Shown here: piece after piece, positions 44,627 through 53,629 of the stretch
Numbering within the stretch: the first letter of the stretch is position 1
How the letters are laid out: each line of letters starts with the position of its first letter
Assembly: GCF_003268475.1 (NCBI RefSeq)
Contig: NZ_MCIF01000002.1
Location: 891,325-946,314, forward strand
DNA length: 54,990 nucleotides
Direction: 5' to 3'
Source: Thermogemmatispora tikiterensis
Lineage (GTDB): Bacteria > Chloroflexota > Ktedonobacteria > Ktedonobacterales > Ktedonobacteraceae
The notes under the pieces: generated by a model
Told to the model about the DNA's origin: nothing
The model's database searches: none
Seen by the model: only the letters and a program-made list of their open reading frames with translations
Program-made: the position numbers and the translations under genes

Positions 44627-45402
44627 TGTCAGCTTCTGAGCGTGAGAAAAAACCATGCATTCTTTGTGTAGAAGATGATCCACAGATGAGTGCTTTTCTG
44701 CGCGCGCAATTGAAGGCGCGTGGTTTCCAGGTGCAAACAGCCCGCGACGGGGCCCAGGGCATCGAGCTGGCAGCGCTGGTGCAGCCACAGCTGGTGCTGC
44801 TCGATTTATCCTTACCGACGCTGGACGGCCTGGCTTTCCTGCGCCGCCTGCGCGAGTGGAGCAACGCCCCTGTGATTGTGCTTTCGGCTCACGACGAGGA
44901 ACCAGTCAAAATTAAGGCTCTCGACCAGGGCGCCGATGACTACCTGACCAAGCCTTTCAGCATCAACGAGCTGCTGGCGCGCGTGCGCGTGGCTCTGCGC
45001 CGAGCCTCTGAGACGGAGCGACTACTGAGCAGCCTGGGGCAGGGAGGTACCAGCCCCAGCACGCCCGTCTATCGCTGCGGCGGGCCTGGAGGGCTGGAGG
45101 TAGATTTCGCTCGCCGCAAGGTACGCTCCGGCGGCAAGGAAGTGCATCTGACCCCAACCGAGTACGATTTGCTCTACGAGCTGACGCGCAATGCCGGCAA
45201 GGTGCTTACGCACCGCGAGCTGCTCCAGCGCGTCTGGGGGGCCGATTATGTTGGAGAAACGACCTATCTGCGTACCTTTATCCGCCACCTGCGCCGCAAA
45301 CTGGAGCCGGACCCTGCCCACCCGCGCTTCTTACATAATGAGCCAGGCGTCGGCTACTTCGTTCCCCCGCCGGATGCTCCCCTGCTCGGCAATTTGTCGT
45401 AG
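44623..45402 (+). CDS. OmpR/KdpE-type response regulator (259 aa)
   Basis: Receiver domain: ILCVEDDPQMSAFLRAQL (acidic pocket D18, D19), LVLLDLSLPTLDGLAFLRRL (phospho-acceptor D61), VIVLSAHDEEP and DYLTKPF. Then a winged-helix domain: LEVDFARRKVRSGGKEVHLT, PTEYDLLYELTRNAGKVLTH and YLRTFIRHLRRKLEPDP. The start at ATG 44623, after GGGAGGG, overlaps the kinase stop; it is the kinase's natural partner. Target genes are unknown. Confidence 0.95.
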   Translation: MMSASEREKKPCILCVEDDPQMSAFLRAQLKARGFQVQTARDGAQGIELAALVQPQLVLLDLSLPTLDGLAFLRRLREWSNAPVIVLSAHDEEPVKIKALDQGADDYLTKPFSINELLARVRVALRRASETERLLSSLGQGGTSPSTPVYRCGGPGGLEVDFARRKVRSGGKEVHLTPTEYDLLYELTRNAGKVLTHRELLQRVWGADYVGETTYLRTFIRHLRRKLEPDPAHPRFLHNEPGVGYFVPPPDAPLLGNLS

Positions 45403-45767
45403 GCAGGAGGATCTCTTTAGAGCAATTCGCTCACAAAGATCAACCTTCACAGGATTTTCACAGCCACCCTCGCCGTGTTCACACATTTGTCACTCGCGGT
45501 AATGTATACTCTGTAGCAGAGAAGCTGACAGTGACTGCCTGTTCTCTACGACGGGAAGAAAGGAGCGTCTGCTTGAGCGCCCACAGGCAGGTTTCCTTGA
45601 AGACTGGACGAGGCGCTCAATGCCTGGATGAAGGAGATCGCTATCAGTGGCCTAAGTCTTATGCCAAGCAGGCTCTTCAGAGACGGGTTGGGTCGCAGGT
45701 AGGCCTGTTGACCCCGCTCTGGTGGAGTTGATCACCCGCCCGCTTGCCAGTGAAGAAGGAGGACCAC
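45403..45767. other. 365-base region between two-component operon and small gene
   Basis: It probably carries the promoter of the small gene at 45768: TATACT occurs at 45507-45512, but no well-spaced -35 was found. No gene was recognised. Confidence 0.35.
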
Positions 45768-45959
45768 ATGCAGGACCGCAAAGATGATCGTGAGATACTG
45801 CGCCGTGGCGGCTTTGATGAGGTAGAGATGCGCCGTCTGGCCAGGCTCCGCGAGGAGTACGCCGAGAGGGAACAGCAACAGGCTCTTGCAGAACATCGCC
45901 GCCTGGAGTTTGTCCGCTGGCTTGTTGCAAGGGGGAAGTTGAGCGATCAAATTGCGTGA
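45768..45959 (+). CDS. Small charged helical protein (63 aa)
   Basis: The product is almost entirely helical and charged: DDREILRRGGFDEVEMRRLA, LREEYAEREQQQALAEHRRL and FVRWLVARGKLSD. AAGGAGG lies about 5 bases before ATG 45768. The size, charge and ribosome site support a real gene; no family is recognised. Confidence 0.65.
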   Translation: MQDRKDDREILRRGGFDEVEMRRLARLREEYAEREQQQALAEHRRLEFVRWLVARGKLSDQIA

Positions 45960-46228
45960 GGCGAGGCGGCACCGATCACTCTCAGAGAGAGAGGCCCGGG
46001 CCAGAGGGGACCGGGCAGAGAGTCGGAAGAGTCTGCTCTAGCAAAGAGGATTGGCCAGACCAGGCAAGATCAGGCATTCGTCTCATCCTCTTCGGTGCCA
46101 TGGACCTTACAGCCGAGGGCAGCCCCGGCCTTGCCTACCAGCAGGGCAGGTAGTGCTGCCCTCTTGCGTTGATCCGCCGTCAGTGATAGCCGTGGCTCTC
46201 CCCAGAAGAACTTTCTTCCTCTCTTCTC

Positions 46229-46516
46229 TTACTGCCTGCCGTGCTTCCTTCCTCGCCCGTCCGTTCGTCTCCCTTCTCCGTTGGAGTGGTGCTTCCCTGG
46301 CCGGATAGGAGGCTGCTGGTGCTCAGCATTAGCTACCAGAGGAGGAGCCGAATGACGTGCGAGAGCGAGGATGCGCTCGATGACCTCCGGCGGGGGATCA
46401 AGACGCGGCAGGTGCTCTATGAACAGACGGTCCAGCTCATCAAACTCTTCTTGCGGCTCTTCCCCTTCCTGCCCTTCTATGGCCGGTTGAGGCGATCGCT
46501 CGCGCTGCTCCCGCAT
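46229..46516 (-). CDS. Small protein downstream of an ECF sigma factor (95 aa)
   Basis: The product is hydrophilic: an acidic N-terminal half (EGQEGEEPQEEFDELDRLFI, EHLPRLDPPPEVIERILALA) and a basic tail (GEGRRTDGRGRKHGRQ). It lies in the same direction as the sigma gene, 130 bases after it, in the place where an anti-sigma factor is often found. It has no zinc HxxxCxxC motif and no membrane segment, so an anti-sigma function is not shown. The ribosome site GGGGGAA is inside a large hairpin that ends eight bases before ATG 46516. Confidence 0.6.
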   Translation of the reverse strand: MREQRERSPQPAIEGQEGEEPQEEFDELDRLFIEHLPRLDPPPEVIERILALARHSAPPLVANAEHQQPPIRPGKHHSNGEGRRTDGRGRKHGRQ

Positions 46517-46523
46517 AAGTAAA

Positions 46524-46590
46524 TTCCCCCGGATGTTGTTCCTTAGCTCGCTCGTGCTCTGCTATGTACAACGAACAACATCCAGGGGAA
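46524..46590 (-). promoter_or_regulatory. 18-bp RNA hairpin covering the ribosome site of the downstream gene
   Basis: Arms 46524-46541 and 46573-46590 are complementary over 18 bases with a 31-base loop. The only departure pairs as G:U in the minus-strand RNA but would be C:A in plus-strand RNA, so the structure is consistent with the sigma-operon transcript. The 3' arm contains GGGGGAA, the only Shine-Dalgarno-like sequence before ATG 46516. It may terminate the sigma transcript or shut translation of the small gene. Confidence 0.55.
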
Positions 46591-46646
46591 GTTTCACAAG
46601 GCAGGGCTTGCCCGTCGCCTGTGGGTCATGGGGAGAAGCATGGAGA

Positions 46647-47261
46647 TCAGGCGAGGGCAGCGGTGATCTTGCCTGTGTGCTCGCGCAAGGCTGTCCGCAA
46701 GAGCGGCTTGGCGCGCTGGAAGTAGGTTTTGGCCGTTGCCTCGGGCATTTGCAGCGTCTGGCCAATTTCGGCGAAGCTGAGCTGGGCCAGGTAGCGCAGA
46801 AGCACTACCGCCCGGAAGCGTGGCGGCAAAGTCTGAATGGCCTCGCTCAGGAGGCGCTGGAGATCGTGATGCTCAGCCAGTTCCTCCGGCAGCGGGCCGC
46901 CATCGGGCAGAGTGTCCAGCGGCGACAGCTCGTCCTCGTCCGTACTCCCTTCCAGCTCAGAGAAGTGGACCGCACGCTTGCGCCTCAGTTCGTCGAGACA
47001 GCGATTGCGTGCCACCTGGAAGAGCCAGGCTTTCAGCGGCTCACCGGTGCGCAGCTTCGGAAGCGAGATGTAGAGTTGCAAGAACACTTGTTGGAGAACA
47101 TCACACGCCTGGTCATAGTCGCCGAGGAAGTGGTAGATAAAGCTAAACAGAGGCGTCTGATAGCGCTTTAAGAGCATCTCAAAGGCCTGCTCATCGCCGG
47201 CCAGAGCTTTTTGGGCCAGAATACCATCTATATTGACCGCAGGGCGTTCTTGTTTTGCCAT
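46647..47261 (-). CDS. ECF-type RNA polymerase sigma factor (204 aa)
   Basis: Region 2 is FEMLLKRYQTPLFSFIYHFL, GDYDQACDVLQQVFLQLYIS and PLKAWLFQVARNRCLDELRR; region 4 is LSEAIQTLPPRFRAVVLLRY and LSFAEIGQTLQMPEATAKTY, the helix-turn-helix for the -35 element. An acidic linker (GSTDEDELSPLDTLPDGG) joins them. ATG 47261 follows GAGGAA at eight bases; an upstream ATG at 47291 is also possible. ECF factors direct RNA polymerase to stress or envelope promoters. The following gene, 130 bases on, may be its regulator. Confidence 0.93.
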   Translation of the reverse strand: MAKQERPAVNIDGILAQKALAGDEQAFEMLLKRYQTPLFSFIYHFLGDYDQACDVLQQVFLQLYISLPKLRTGEPLKAWLFQVARNRCLDELRRKRAVHFSELEGSTDEDELSPLDTLPDGGPLPEELAEHHDLQRLLSEAIQTLPPRFRAVVLLRYLAQLSFAEIGQTLQMPEATAKTYFQRAKPLLRTALREHTGKITAALA

Positions 47262-47465
47262 CTTTTCGTTTCCTCGTTGCTCTTCGTCCATTTTCCTTCT
47301 TGCTAGACAGAAGAGTACCGTTTTTCCGAGCGGATTACAAGGCATTCTGGCCCAGATAAGCTCTGCAGTAACAGGCTCTAAGCAGAAACTAAAGCAGGGA
47401 GCGCCTTTCTTAGAGCTTTTTCAGCTTTGCATGCAGGCCGTCAGCAGCCTGCATACGCTCGCGAG

Positions 47466-48236
47466 CTAGATATTAGAGCGAGACTGGGCGCCGTCGACAG
47501 GAATGCAGGCCCCGCTGACCAGCGAGGCCGCAGAGGAGGCCAGGAAGACGACGACAGCCGCCACCTCCTCAGGAGTACCGAAGCGACCTAGCGGCAGCTC
47601 GCTTTTCACGAAAGCTTCGATGCTCTCAGGATCAGCCTGACGCCGGCGGTCCCAGGAGCTGCCGGGGAAGAGCAAGGAGCCGGGCGCGACGCTGTTCACC
47701 AGGATGTTGTTGGGAGCAAACTGGCGGGCCAACGACTTGGTGAGACTGATGGAGGCCGCTTTGAGGGCATTGTAGGCGGGCCGTCCGCCCGATTCGCGTC
47801 CGAAAATGGAGGAGATGGCAATGATGCGTCCCCCTCCCTGGCGGCTCATAATGGGGGCCACGAGACGGGCAAAGTGGCTGAGCGCCAGGACATTGAGGGC
47901 CAGGGCGTCGTGCCAGTCTTCGTCGCTGGTATCAAAGATGGTCTGACCGCGGGCCCCCCCGGCGTTATGGACCAGGATATCTATGCGCCCATAACGATCC
48001 ATGACGTCCTGGACACTACGCTCGATGTTCTGAGGGATCATGAGGTCAGCAGCGATCGTCAAGACCTCCACGCCGGCGCCGCGTAGCTCTTCAGCGGTTT
48101 CTTCCAGCGCTTTGCGTCCTCGGGCGATGATGGCCAGCCGACAGCCTTCAGCGCCCAGGGCACGGGCAATGGCTTTGCCTACCCCACGACTGGCACCCGT
48201 CACAATGGCGACTTTTTCTTCCAGTCCCAGATCCAT
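47466..48236 (-). CDS. SDR-family oxidoreductase (256 aa)
   Basis: This is a canonical classical SDR: TGASRGVGKAIARALGAEG for cofactor binding, ADLMIP, VHNAGGARGQ, AISSIFGRESGGRPAYNALK with the Ser-Tyr-Lys triad (YNALK), NSVAPGSLLFPGS and SLVSGACIPVDGA. It differs from the SDR at 7169 by having an intact catalytic Tyr and Lys. The substrate is unknown; FabG-like reductases are the nearest class by motif. ATG 48236 begins at MDLGLEEK. Confidence 0.93.
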   Translation of the reverse strand: MDLGLEEKVAIVTGASRGVGKAIARALGAEGCRLAIIARGRKALEETAEELRGAGVEVLTIAADLMIPQNIERSVQDVMDRYGRIDILVHNAGGARGQTIFDTSDEDWHDALALNVLALSHFARLVAPIMSRQGGGRIIAISSIFGRESGGRPAYNALKAASISLTKSLARQFAPNNILVNSVAPGSLLFPGSSWDRRRQADPESIEAFVKSELPLGRFGTPEEVAAVVVFLASSAASLVSGACIPVDGAQSRSNI

Positions 48237-48418
48237 AGACAGGCCTCCACGAACGATTAGTAACTGAGCCAGGAGCTAGCTGGCTGGGCAGTAGCTCTCT
48301 CCGAGGAGAGAAGGAGTGGACGAGCAGGCGCGTACGGCAAAGCCTCGCCTTCAGGGCGAGGGAGCCTCTCCCGCTGGGAGGAGAGCCATGCCGCTCTCGC
48401 CGTCCCTTATTGCTCAGC

Positions 48419-50425
48419 TCAGAGACGGGGAAGATGTGGCGTACTCAGGACTCGACTGAAGAATTGGCTCACAATGCGCTGATCGGCCCGACTGCCGACG
48501 CGCACCAGCAAGACATTGGCCGGGTCCATGGCAATGTTCGGCTCGTTGGTAGGATACTCCTTAAAGCCCTGAGAGCCAAAGAGCTTGATGAGCATCTCCC
48601 GGTAGCGATAGATTGACAAGCCAGTACCCTCGATATCCCAGTGCCAGGAGAGGCCAACGGCAAAGAAGATCAGGTCCTCACGAGCTTCCAGATCGAGCGC
48701 AAAGGCCAGCAGATTGCGCGCGATGCCCAGGCCGCGCCAGTCACGGCTGACCTCGATGGCCACCTCATACACCTGCTCCAGCCCCTCCCACCAGGCATCG
48801 CCGGGGGCCAGCGTCACCTCGCCGACAATCTCACCTCCCGAGGTATGGGCAAGGGCCAGAGCGCAGTCGGCTCTCCGCGCAATCTCCAGCAGCAGGCGAT
48901 GCTCGCGCTCAGGCAGGCGTGTGAAGGAACAGAGGCCATTGGAGGGACGCAGGCGCTCGACGAGCGAGGGAGGACAGAAGTCACGCAGGAGTACAGGGCC
49001 GCGCGGCGTCTGCAAGGTCTGGCTGCGCGAGGGAGTATCAGCACCGCGCAGGTGAAGCAGGTCGAAAAGGCCCGTCAGCGGCGAGCGCTGGCGCAGAGGG
49101 GGGAAAGCCGGTCGTACCGCGGGTGGCACCGCCAGATGGCGCACGAGAGAGGCCGTATGGCGGTTGGCCCGCGTGATCTCCTGGAGGCGCGGCACCGGCG
49201 GGAAGTGATCTGGCTGGTCTTCAAAGGTCGTGGGGAAACCGCTCTCCTGCTGCGGTTTGCCCATCACCTCCCAGGTCTCACGTTCGCGCTCGCGCATCGC
49301 TTCCCACGAGGGGTGCCAGCGTTCGACCCAGCTTGTCGGGAGCTGAGCAGGCAGTGGCCGACCAGACATTTCCGCCCAGACGAGGGCCCAGGCCCGCGGC
49401 ACAACCCGATAGGGATCATAGCCACCGCCGCCAACAGCGACCCAGCGCCCGCCACAGTAGCGGTGGGCCAGCTCGTGCACCAGTCGCACCTGGGCCTGCA
49501 AGGCGCGTGTGGTCAAGGCCAGGTGGGTCAACGGGTCCCAGGCATGGGTATCGCAGCCGTGGTTGCTGATAATCACGTCTGGGGCGAACGAGAGGGCCAG
49601 AGGCGGCAGCAGGTTCTCTATGACCTCAATATAGGAGTCATCCTGTGTAAAAGGCTCCAGGGGCACATTGACTGAATAGCCACGCCCCAGCCCATTGCCC
49701 AGTTCCAGGACATCGCCGGTGCCGGGGAAGAGGTAGCGACCCGTTTCGTGGAGCGATACCGTCAAGACGCGCGGTTCATCATAAAAGGCGCGCTGTACTC
49801 CATCGCCATGATGGGCGTCGAAATCGATATAGAGGACCTTGGCCTCGCTGGCGCGCAGCACGTGGGCGATGGCCACCGCCGCATCATTATAGACGCAGAA
49901 GCCCGAGGCGCGACTGGCCCAGGCATGGTGCAGGCCGCCGCCTGGATGGAAGACATGCACAGGCCGCTCCTGGGGAGAGGCGAACTGACCGCCCTCGGGC
50001 AGGCCGAGCACAGCGCTCATAGCGACCAACGTCCCGCCGGCGATCATTGCCGAGACCTCATGCATCTCGGGCATAATCGGCGTGTCGCCATCGCCGAAGC
50101 CATAGCGGAAGGCCTGCTGCTCCAGCTCCTGTCGTTGCTGGAGAGGAAGGGCAGGCAGCCTGGCCGCGGAGGCTCCGAGCCGTTGGACCGCTGCCAGGTA
50201 GTCGTCGGTATGGATCAGCCGCAGCTCATCGAGGGAGGCGGGGCGGATCGGAAGATGCAGCAGGGGATCACCCTGGTGCCAGAGCTGGCAGGTTTCCAGC
50301 AGGTCCAGCAAGGCCCGCATGCGGTCCGCCTGCAGGGGATGATCGGCCCCAAAATCGTAGTGGAGTTCCAGCGGGTCAAAAGCCAGGCAAACGCGGGGGT
50401 GGGAAGTGAGATCAGGCATTGTCAT
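48419..50425 (-). CDS. AcuC-AcuA fusion: class I/II HDAC-type deacetylase plus GNAT acetyltransferase (668 aa)
   Basis: Residues about 1-390 are an AcuC/histone-deacetylase domain: HPLQADRMRALLDLLETC, VHVFHPGGGLHHAWASRASG, FCVYNDAAVAIAHVLRASEA, YIDFDAHHGDGVQRAFYDE (Zn ligands) and VAVGGGGYDPYRVVPRAW. Residues about 480-668 match AcuA-type GNAT proteins: VYEVAIEVSRDWRGLGIARN (acetyl-CoA loop), GLSWHWDIEGTGLSIYRYRE and EPNIAMDPANVLLVRVG. In Bacillus, AcuA acetylates and inactivates acetyl-CoA synthetase and AcuC reverses it; here both opposing activities lie in one chain. The gene overlaps acuB by 14 bases. GAGGAG precedes ATG 50425. Confidence 0.9.
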   Translation of the reverse strand: MTMPDLTSHPRVCLAFDPLELHYDFGADHPLQADRMRALLDLLETCQLWHQGDPLLHLPIRPASLDELRLIHTDDYLAAVQRLGASAARLPALPLQQRQELEQQAFRYGFGDGDTPIMPEMHEVSAMIAGGTLVAMSAVLGLPEGGQFASPQERPVHVFHPGGGLHHAWASRASGFCVYNDAAVAIAHVLRASEAKVLYIDFDAHHGDGVQRAFYDEPRVLTVSLHETGRYLFPGTGDVLELGNGLGRGYSVNVPLEPFTQDDSYIEVIENLLPPLALSFAPDVIISNHGCDTHAWDPLTHLALTTRALQAQVRLVHELAHRYCGGRWVAVGGGGYDPYRVVPRAWALVWAEMSGRPLPAQLPTSWVERWHPSWEAMRERERETWEVMGKPQQESGFPTTFEDQPDHFPPVPRLQEITRANRHTASLVRHLAVPPAVRPAFPPLRQRSPLTGLFDLLHLRGADTPSRSQTLQTPRGPVLLRDFCPPSLVERLRPSNGLCSFTRLPEREHRLLLEIARRADCALALAHTSGGEIVGEVTLAPGDAWWEGLEQVYEVAIEVSRDWRGLGIARNLLAFALDLEAREDLIFFAVGLSWHWDIEGTGLSIYRYREMLIKLFGSQGFKEYPTNEPNIAMDPANVLLVRVGSRADQRIVSQFFSRVLSTPHLPRL

Positions 50426-51122
50426 GGCGGCGCTCCTCTAGAGCAAGATCGGGAAACGTGTACTCGATGCCCTCGTCCTGCAGGCGCATCAAGAGAGGGG
50501 CCGGGTTAATAGTGCCCAGGCGGACGGTTGCTGTGTGCGGCTGGCCGTTTCTGGGCGGAACCACAACCAGGCTGCGGACTTGCACATGCAGCTCGGCGGC
50601 CAGGAGCAAAAGACGGGCCAGCGGCGTTGGATTGCCAGCAGTGAAGGGGATCAGGAGCTGCATCCCTGGCTCGAAGGCTCCCAGAGCACGGGCGAGAGCA
50701 ATGAGAAGATCGCTGCGCGTCAACAGGCCGACCAGGAGCGCGCGTGTTCGCTGCTCGTGCTGCTCGTACTCCACGACCGGCAAACCGTTGAGTCCGCGTT
50801 CGACCAGTAGCTGGGCGGCGGCGGAGACGCTGGTTGTGGGGGTGACGCAGACGGGACTGCGATCCATGACCTCTTGTACATGCCGCTCCTGCCAGGGCTG
50901 TTGACCCGAGGCGGCGACGGCCAGGTCGATGTCCTGGGAGGTCAGCAGCCCCTCCAGATAGAGAGGCTTCACCGCTCCCGTGAAGCCGAAGATGGCCGGC
51001 TCCCCCTGAACCACTGGCAGATGATGGAACTGAAACTGGCGCAGTAGCGTGGCAGCATGCCCGAGGGTATCGTCGGGGGTCACTGTGATCAGCTTTCTGG
51101 TCATGACATCTTTGACAAGCAT
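50412..51122 (-). CDS. acuB: CBS-domain protein, AcuB type (236 aa)
   Basis: Two CBS motifs are present: MLVKDVMTRKLITVTPDDTL with LLRQFQFHHLPVVQG, and VQEVMDRSPVCVTPTTSVSA with LLVERGLNGLPVVEY followed by LVGLLTRSDLLIAL. An ACT-like C-terminal domain (LHVQVRSLVVVPPRNGQPHT, TINPAPLLMRLQDEGIEYTF) completes the AcuB layout. CBS domains bind adenine nucleotides and may tie acetylation to energy state. GGAGGAGG lies before ATG 51122. The end overlaps the AcuC-AcuA fusion by 14 bases, so the two are co-translated. Confidence 0.88.
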   Translation of the reverse strand: MLVKDVMTRKLITVTPDDTLGHAATLLRQFQFHHLPVVQGEPAIFGFTGAVKPLYLEGLLTSQDIDLAVAASGQQPWQERHVQEVMDRSPVCVTPTTSVSAAAQLLVERGLNGLPVVEYEQHEQRTRALLVGLLTRSDLLIALARALGAFEPGMQLLIPFTAGNPTPLARLLLLAAELHVQVRSLVVVPPRNGQPHTATVRLGTINPAPLLMRLQDEGIEYTFPDLALEERRHDNA

Positions 51123-51449
51123 GGCGGGCCCTCCTCCTTTGCCGAGCCGCACCGGCGGCCTTCGTCACTCTGGGAAACTGATAGAACGACCTTCAGCCGT
51201 CTTTATGATAGCATATGGCCACGGAGAGAGCGCCATATCCCTGCCTCATCATCTTCCGCTTCGCTGGCCCCTGGGGAGCTAGCCTATCTGGGGGAGAGAG
51301 CACCGAAGGCTGTCCCTGCTCCGTTCTCATCTGTAGTATCTTGTTCAGGAGGAGACAAACTGTTCCTCCAGGACACTCCTTACCGGTCGATCACTGTTAG
51401 CCGTTTCTGGGAAAGAGAGTAGGGGTTTTTGAGGAGGACCTGGATCAGC

Positions 51450-52574
51450 ATGATGACTCCGACAAGACGCCCCAACCGGGGGGAGGCGCTCAGCAAGATT
51501 CCTACCAGGCCCCTGGAGGGGACCCTACCAGGCCCTGGTCCGCGTGGCTCCAGGAAGACCTCTGTCTTAGTGGGACTTTTCTTTGGACTACTCCTGCTGC
51601 CGCTGCTGGTAGCCGGAACAGCGCTGGCCTGGCAACTGGTGGCTCGCCAACAGCGGCCCTCGGTACTGCTCAATGAGGAGCGCCTGGGTGAACGTGCGGA
51701 GCCAATCCAACCCTTCGATCCTAATCAGGGGGCGATTCTTCCACATTACCGGGTGGTGGCATTCTACGGTATTCCTGGCGCCCCCGCGACTGGGCCAGCC
51801 TACCAGCTTAGCGCTCAGATGCTGGCCCGCCTGCAAGCCCAAGGGGCGGTTTACGCCCGACTTGATCCCACGCACCCCGTGAAGCTGGCCATTGATCTGG
51901 TGGCCAGTGTGCCCGACCGCTATCCCGGTCCCGAGCAGACCTACAGCCATCGCCTGGACCCGACCACCATCGCGGCGTACATCCGTTTCTGCCAGCAGCA
52001 CAATCTGCTGCTGTTTTTAGACCTGAGCTTCGGCCAGGCTCCTGTGATGCAGGAGTTGCATTTCTTTCTACCCTATCTGGAGCACTACAGCTTTGTAGAA
52101 CTGGCGATTGACCCCGAGTGGATGTTTCCGCGGCACAACGGTATTCCTGGCATCAACCTCAGTAACGTGCGCGCTTCCGACCTGAATCCGGTCATTGAGA
52201 CGCTGGCAGCTCTACCGATGCAGTACCATGTGCCGCGCAAGATCCTGGTGATTCACCAGTACCGCGGCGATGGAGATGGTCTGAAGAATCCGTACGACGC
52301 TTCGGTGGCCGAATTTGCGGATAAGCGTAATTTGCTCTACGATCCGCGCGTCGACGTGGTGATCCATGTGGATAGCGTCGGCGGCTACCGTGGTGATCAG
52401 CAGGATAAGATTCGTCAATACAGGATGTGGGTAGAGGAGGATATGCAGAAGTATCATAATTTTCGTTATGGTGGCTTCAAGCTCTTCTACCACATCGAGG
52501 CACGTACTCTGATGACCCCTGCTCAGGTGCTCGCGCTGCAGCCACCACCAATGGTGATTTCGTACGGGAATTAG
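51450..52574 (+). CDS. Membrane-anchored hypothetical protein with a barrel-like domain (374 aa)
   Basis: A Pro/Arg-rich cytoplasmic start precedes one transmembrane segment (VLVGLFFGLLLLPLLVAGTA); the rest is likely external. It contains YRVVAFYGIPGAPATGPAYQ, IRFCQQHNLLLFLDLSFGQA, LPYLEHYSFVELAIDPEWMF and RKILVIHQYRGDGDGLKNP, and strand-helix alternation suggests a TIM-barrel-like fold, though no catalytic signature was recognised. AGGAGG lies about 13 bases before ATG 51450. A strong hairpin terminator follows. Confidence 0.75.
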   Translation: MMTPTRRPNRGEALSKIPTRPLEGTLPGPGPRGSRKTSVLVGLFFGLLLLPLLVAGTALAWQLVARQQRPSVLLNEERLGERAEPIQPFDPNQGAILPHYRVVAFYGIPGAPATGPAYQLSAQMLARLQAQGAVYARLDPTHPVKLAIDLVASVPDRYPGPEQTYSHRLDPTTIAAYIRFCQQHNLLLFLDLSFGQAPVMQELHFFLPYLEHYSFVELAIDPEWMFPRHNGIPGINLSNVRASDLNPVIETLAALPMQYHVPRKILVIHQYRGDGDGLKNPYDASVAEFADKRNLLYDPRVDVVIHVDSVGGYRGDQQDKIRQYRMWVEEDMQKYHNFRYGGFKLFYHIEARTLMTPAQVLALQPPPMVISYGN

Positions 52575-52597
52575 CCTCGTCGCTCCCCGGAGCCTGC

Positions 52598-52624
52598 AGG
52601 GTCCCGGTGCGAGACCGGGACCCT
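52598..52624 (+). terminator. Hairpin terminator after the membrane-anchored protein gene
   Basis: AGGGTCCCGGT and ACCGGGACCCT form a perfect 11-bp stem with a 5-base loop, 24 bases after the stop. A short pyrimidine tract with TT follows. The rest of 52575-53050 has no recognised gene. Confidence 0.75.
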
Positions 52625-53050
52625 GATGCCTTCTCCGTTTATCTGTTCCCCTGTGCTGGCTCGCCGGCTCACGCGACCGTGCCACGTGTTGGAGGCTGTC
52701 TGTATCCTTGGGAGTTGAATACCTGCCCGGCACACAAGGATGGAGGTCGAACTGGGTCCGCTTCGCACAAGGCCAGTGTTGTGTGGACTCTCCTGCTCGA
52801 CTCGACGAGTCAACAGCGATCCCGGTTGAATCAAGTCAGCCTGCTGTGCTGCTGATCCGCATGACACTATGCATTGCAGGGCTGCTACAGCTGCTATACC
52901 AGGAAGGAAGCCCCCCATCGATCCCAGAGCAGTCCTTCGACCCGGATCTAGGTACCTGTAACCTGCAAGCGTACGACTTAAGCAGAGAGCATAGTAGCCG
53001 GGCCACTCCTCACCCGGCTTTCCATCCCTGCTCTATACACTGGAGGGTCA

Positions 53051-53629
53051 ATGATGCGACAGTTTGGCTCGATGACGATGAGGCTCTGTTTGCTGATACT
53101 GGCAGCTGGAATCGTGCTGGCTTCCTGCGGTAGCAGCACTTCGAGCACAGGGACAAGTAGTACGACCAGTAGTAGTACGACCAGTAATACAAGCGGATCG
53201 GTGAACGCGACGCCGACGACGGCAAGCATGCCGGGCAGCGTGGTCGTGAAGGTAGCCACGATCTCCCTCAACGGTCAGTCTACAGCGATTCTGACAGATA
53301 CGCAGGGCAAGACGCTCTACTACTTCACCCCGGATACGCCAACGCAGTCGGCCTGTACAGGTGGCTGTGCCAGTACCTGGCCTCCGCTGTTGTTCCAGGG
53401 GAGTGGTTCTCCCCAGAGCGCGTCTCCTCTGCCTGGTAAGCTCAGCGTAGTCCATGATGCCCACGGTCAGCAGGTGGCCTACAATGGGCACCTGCTCTAC
53501 AGGTATGCCGGTGATACAGCGCCGGGGCAGGCGCATGGCAATGGCATTGGAGGACGCTGGTTCGTAGCCACGCCTTCCCTATCGGTGTTGGCAACTCCCA
53601 CGCCCGGCGGTAGTCAATATAAATACTAG
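53051..53629 (+). CDS. Secreted lipoprotein with COG4315-type repeats (192 aa)
   Basis: MRLCLLILAAGIVLASC ends in a lipobox Cys, so the protein should be lipid-anchored outside. A Ser/Thr linker (residues about 30-60, from near-repeated AGTAGTACGACC units) is followed by two copies of the secreted-repeat motif: ILTDTQGKTLYYFTPDTPTQ with CTGGCASTWPPLLF, and VVHDAHGQQVAYNGHLLYRY with AGDTAPGQAHGNGIGGRWF. This matches the predicted lipoprotein family with COG4315/PF03640 repeats; function unknown. GGAGGG precedes ATG 53051. Confidence 0.88.
   Translation: MMRQFGSMTMRLCLLILAAGIVLASCGSSTSSTGTSSTTSSSTTSNTSGSVNATPTTASMPGSVVVKVATISLNGQSTAILTDTQGKTLYYFTPDTPTQSACTGGCASTWPPLLFQGSGSPQSASPLPGKLSVVHDAHGQQVAYNGHLLYRYAGDTAPGQAHGNGIGGRWFVATPSLSVLATPTPGGSQYKY

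Noticed and set aside
48641..49675. Plus-strand frame of 344 aa within the AcuC-AcuA gene
   Set aside because: No domain or ribosome site; the minus strand is clearly coding.
53142..53194. Tandem AGTAGTACGACC repeats considered as a CRISPR or mobile repeat
   Set aside because: They code the Ser/Thr linker of the lipoprotein and keep its reading frame; there are no spacers.
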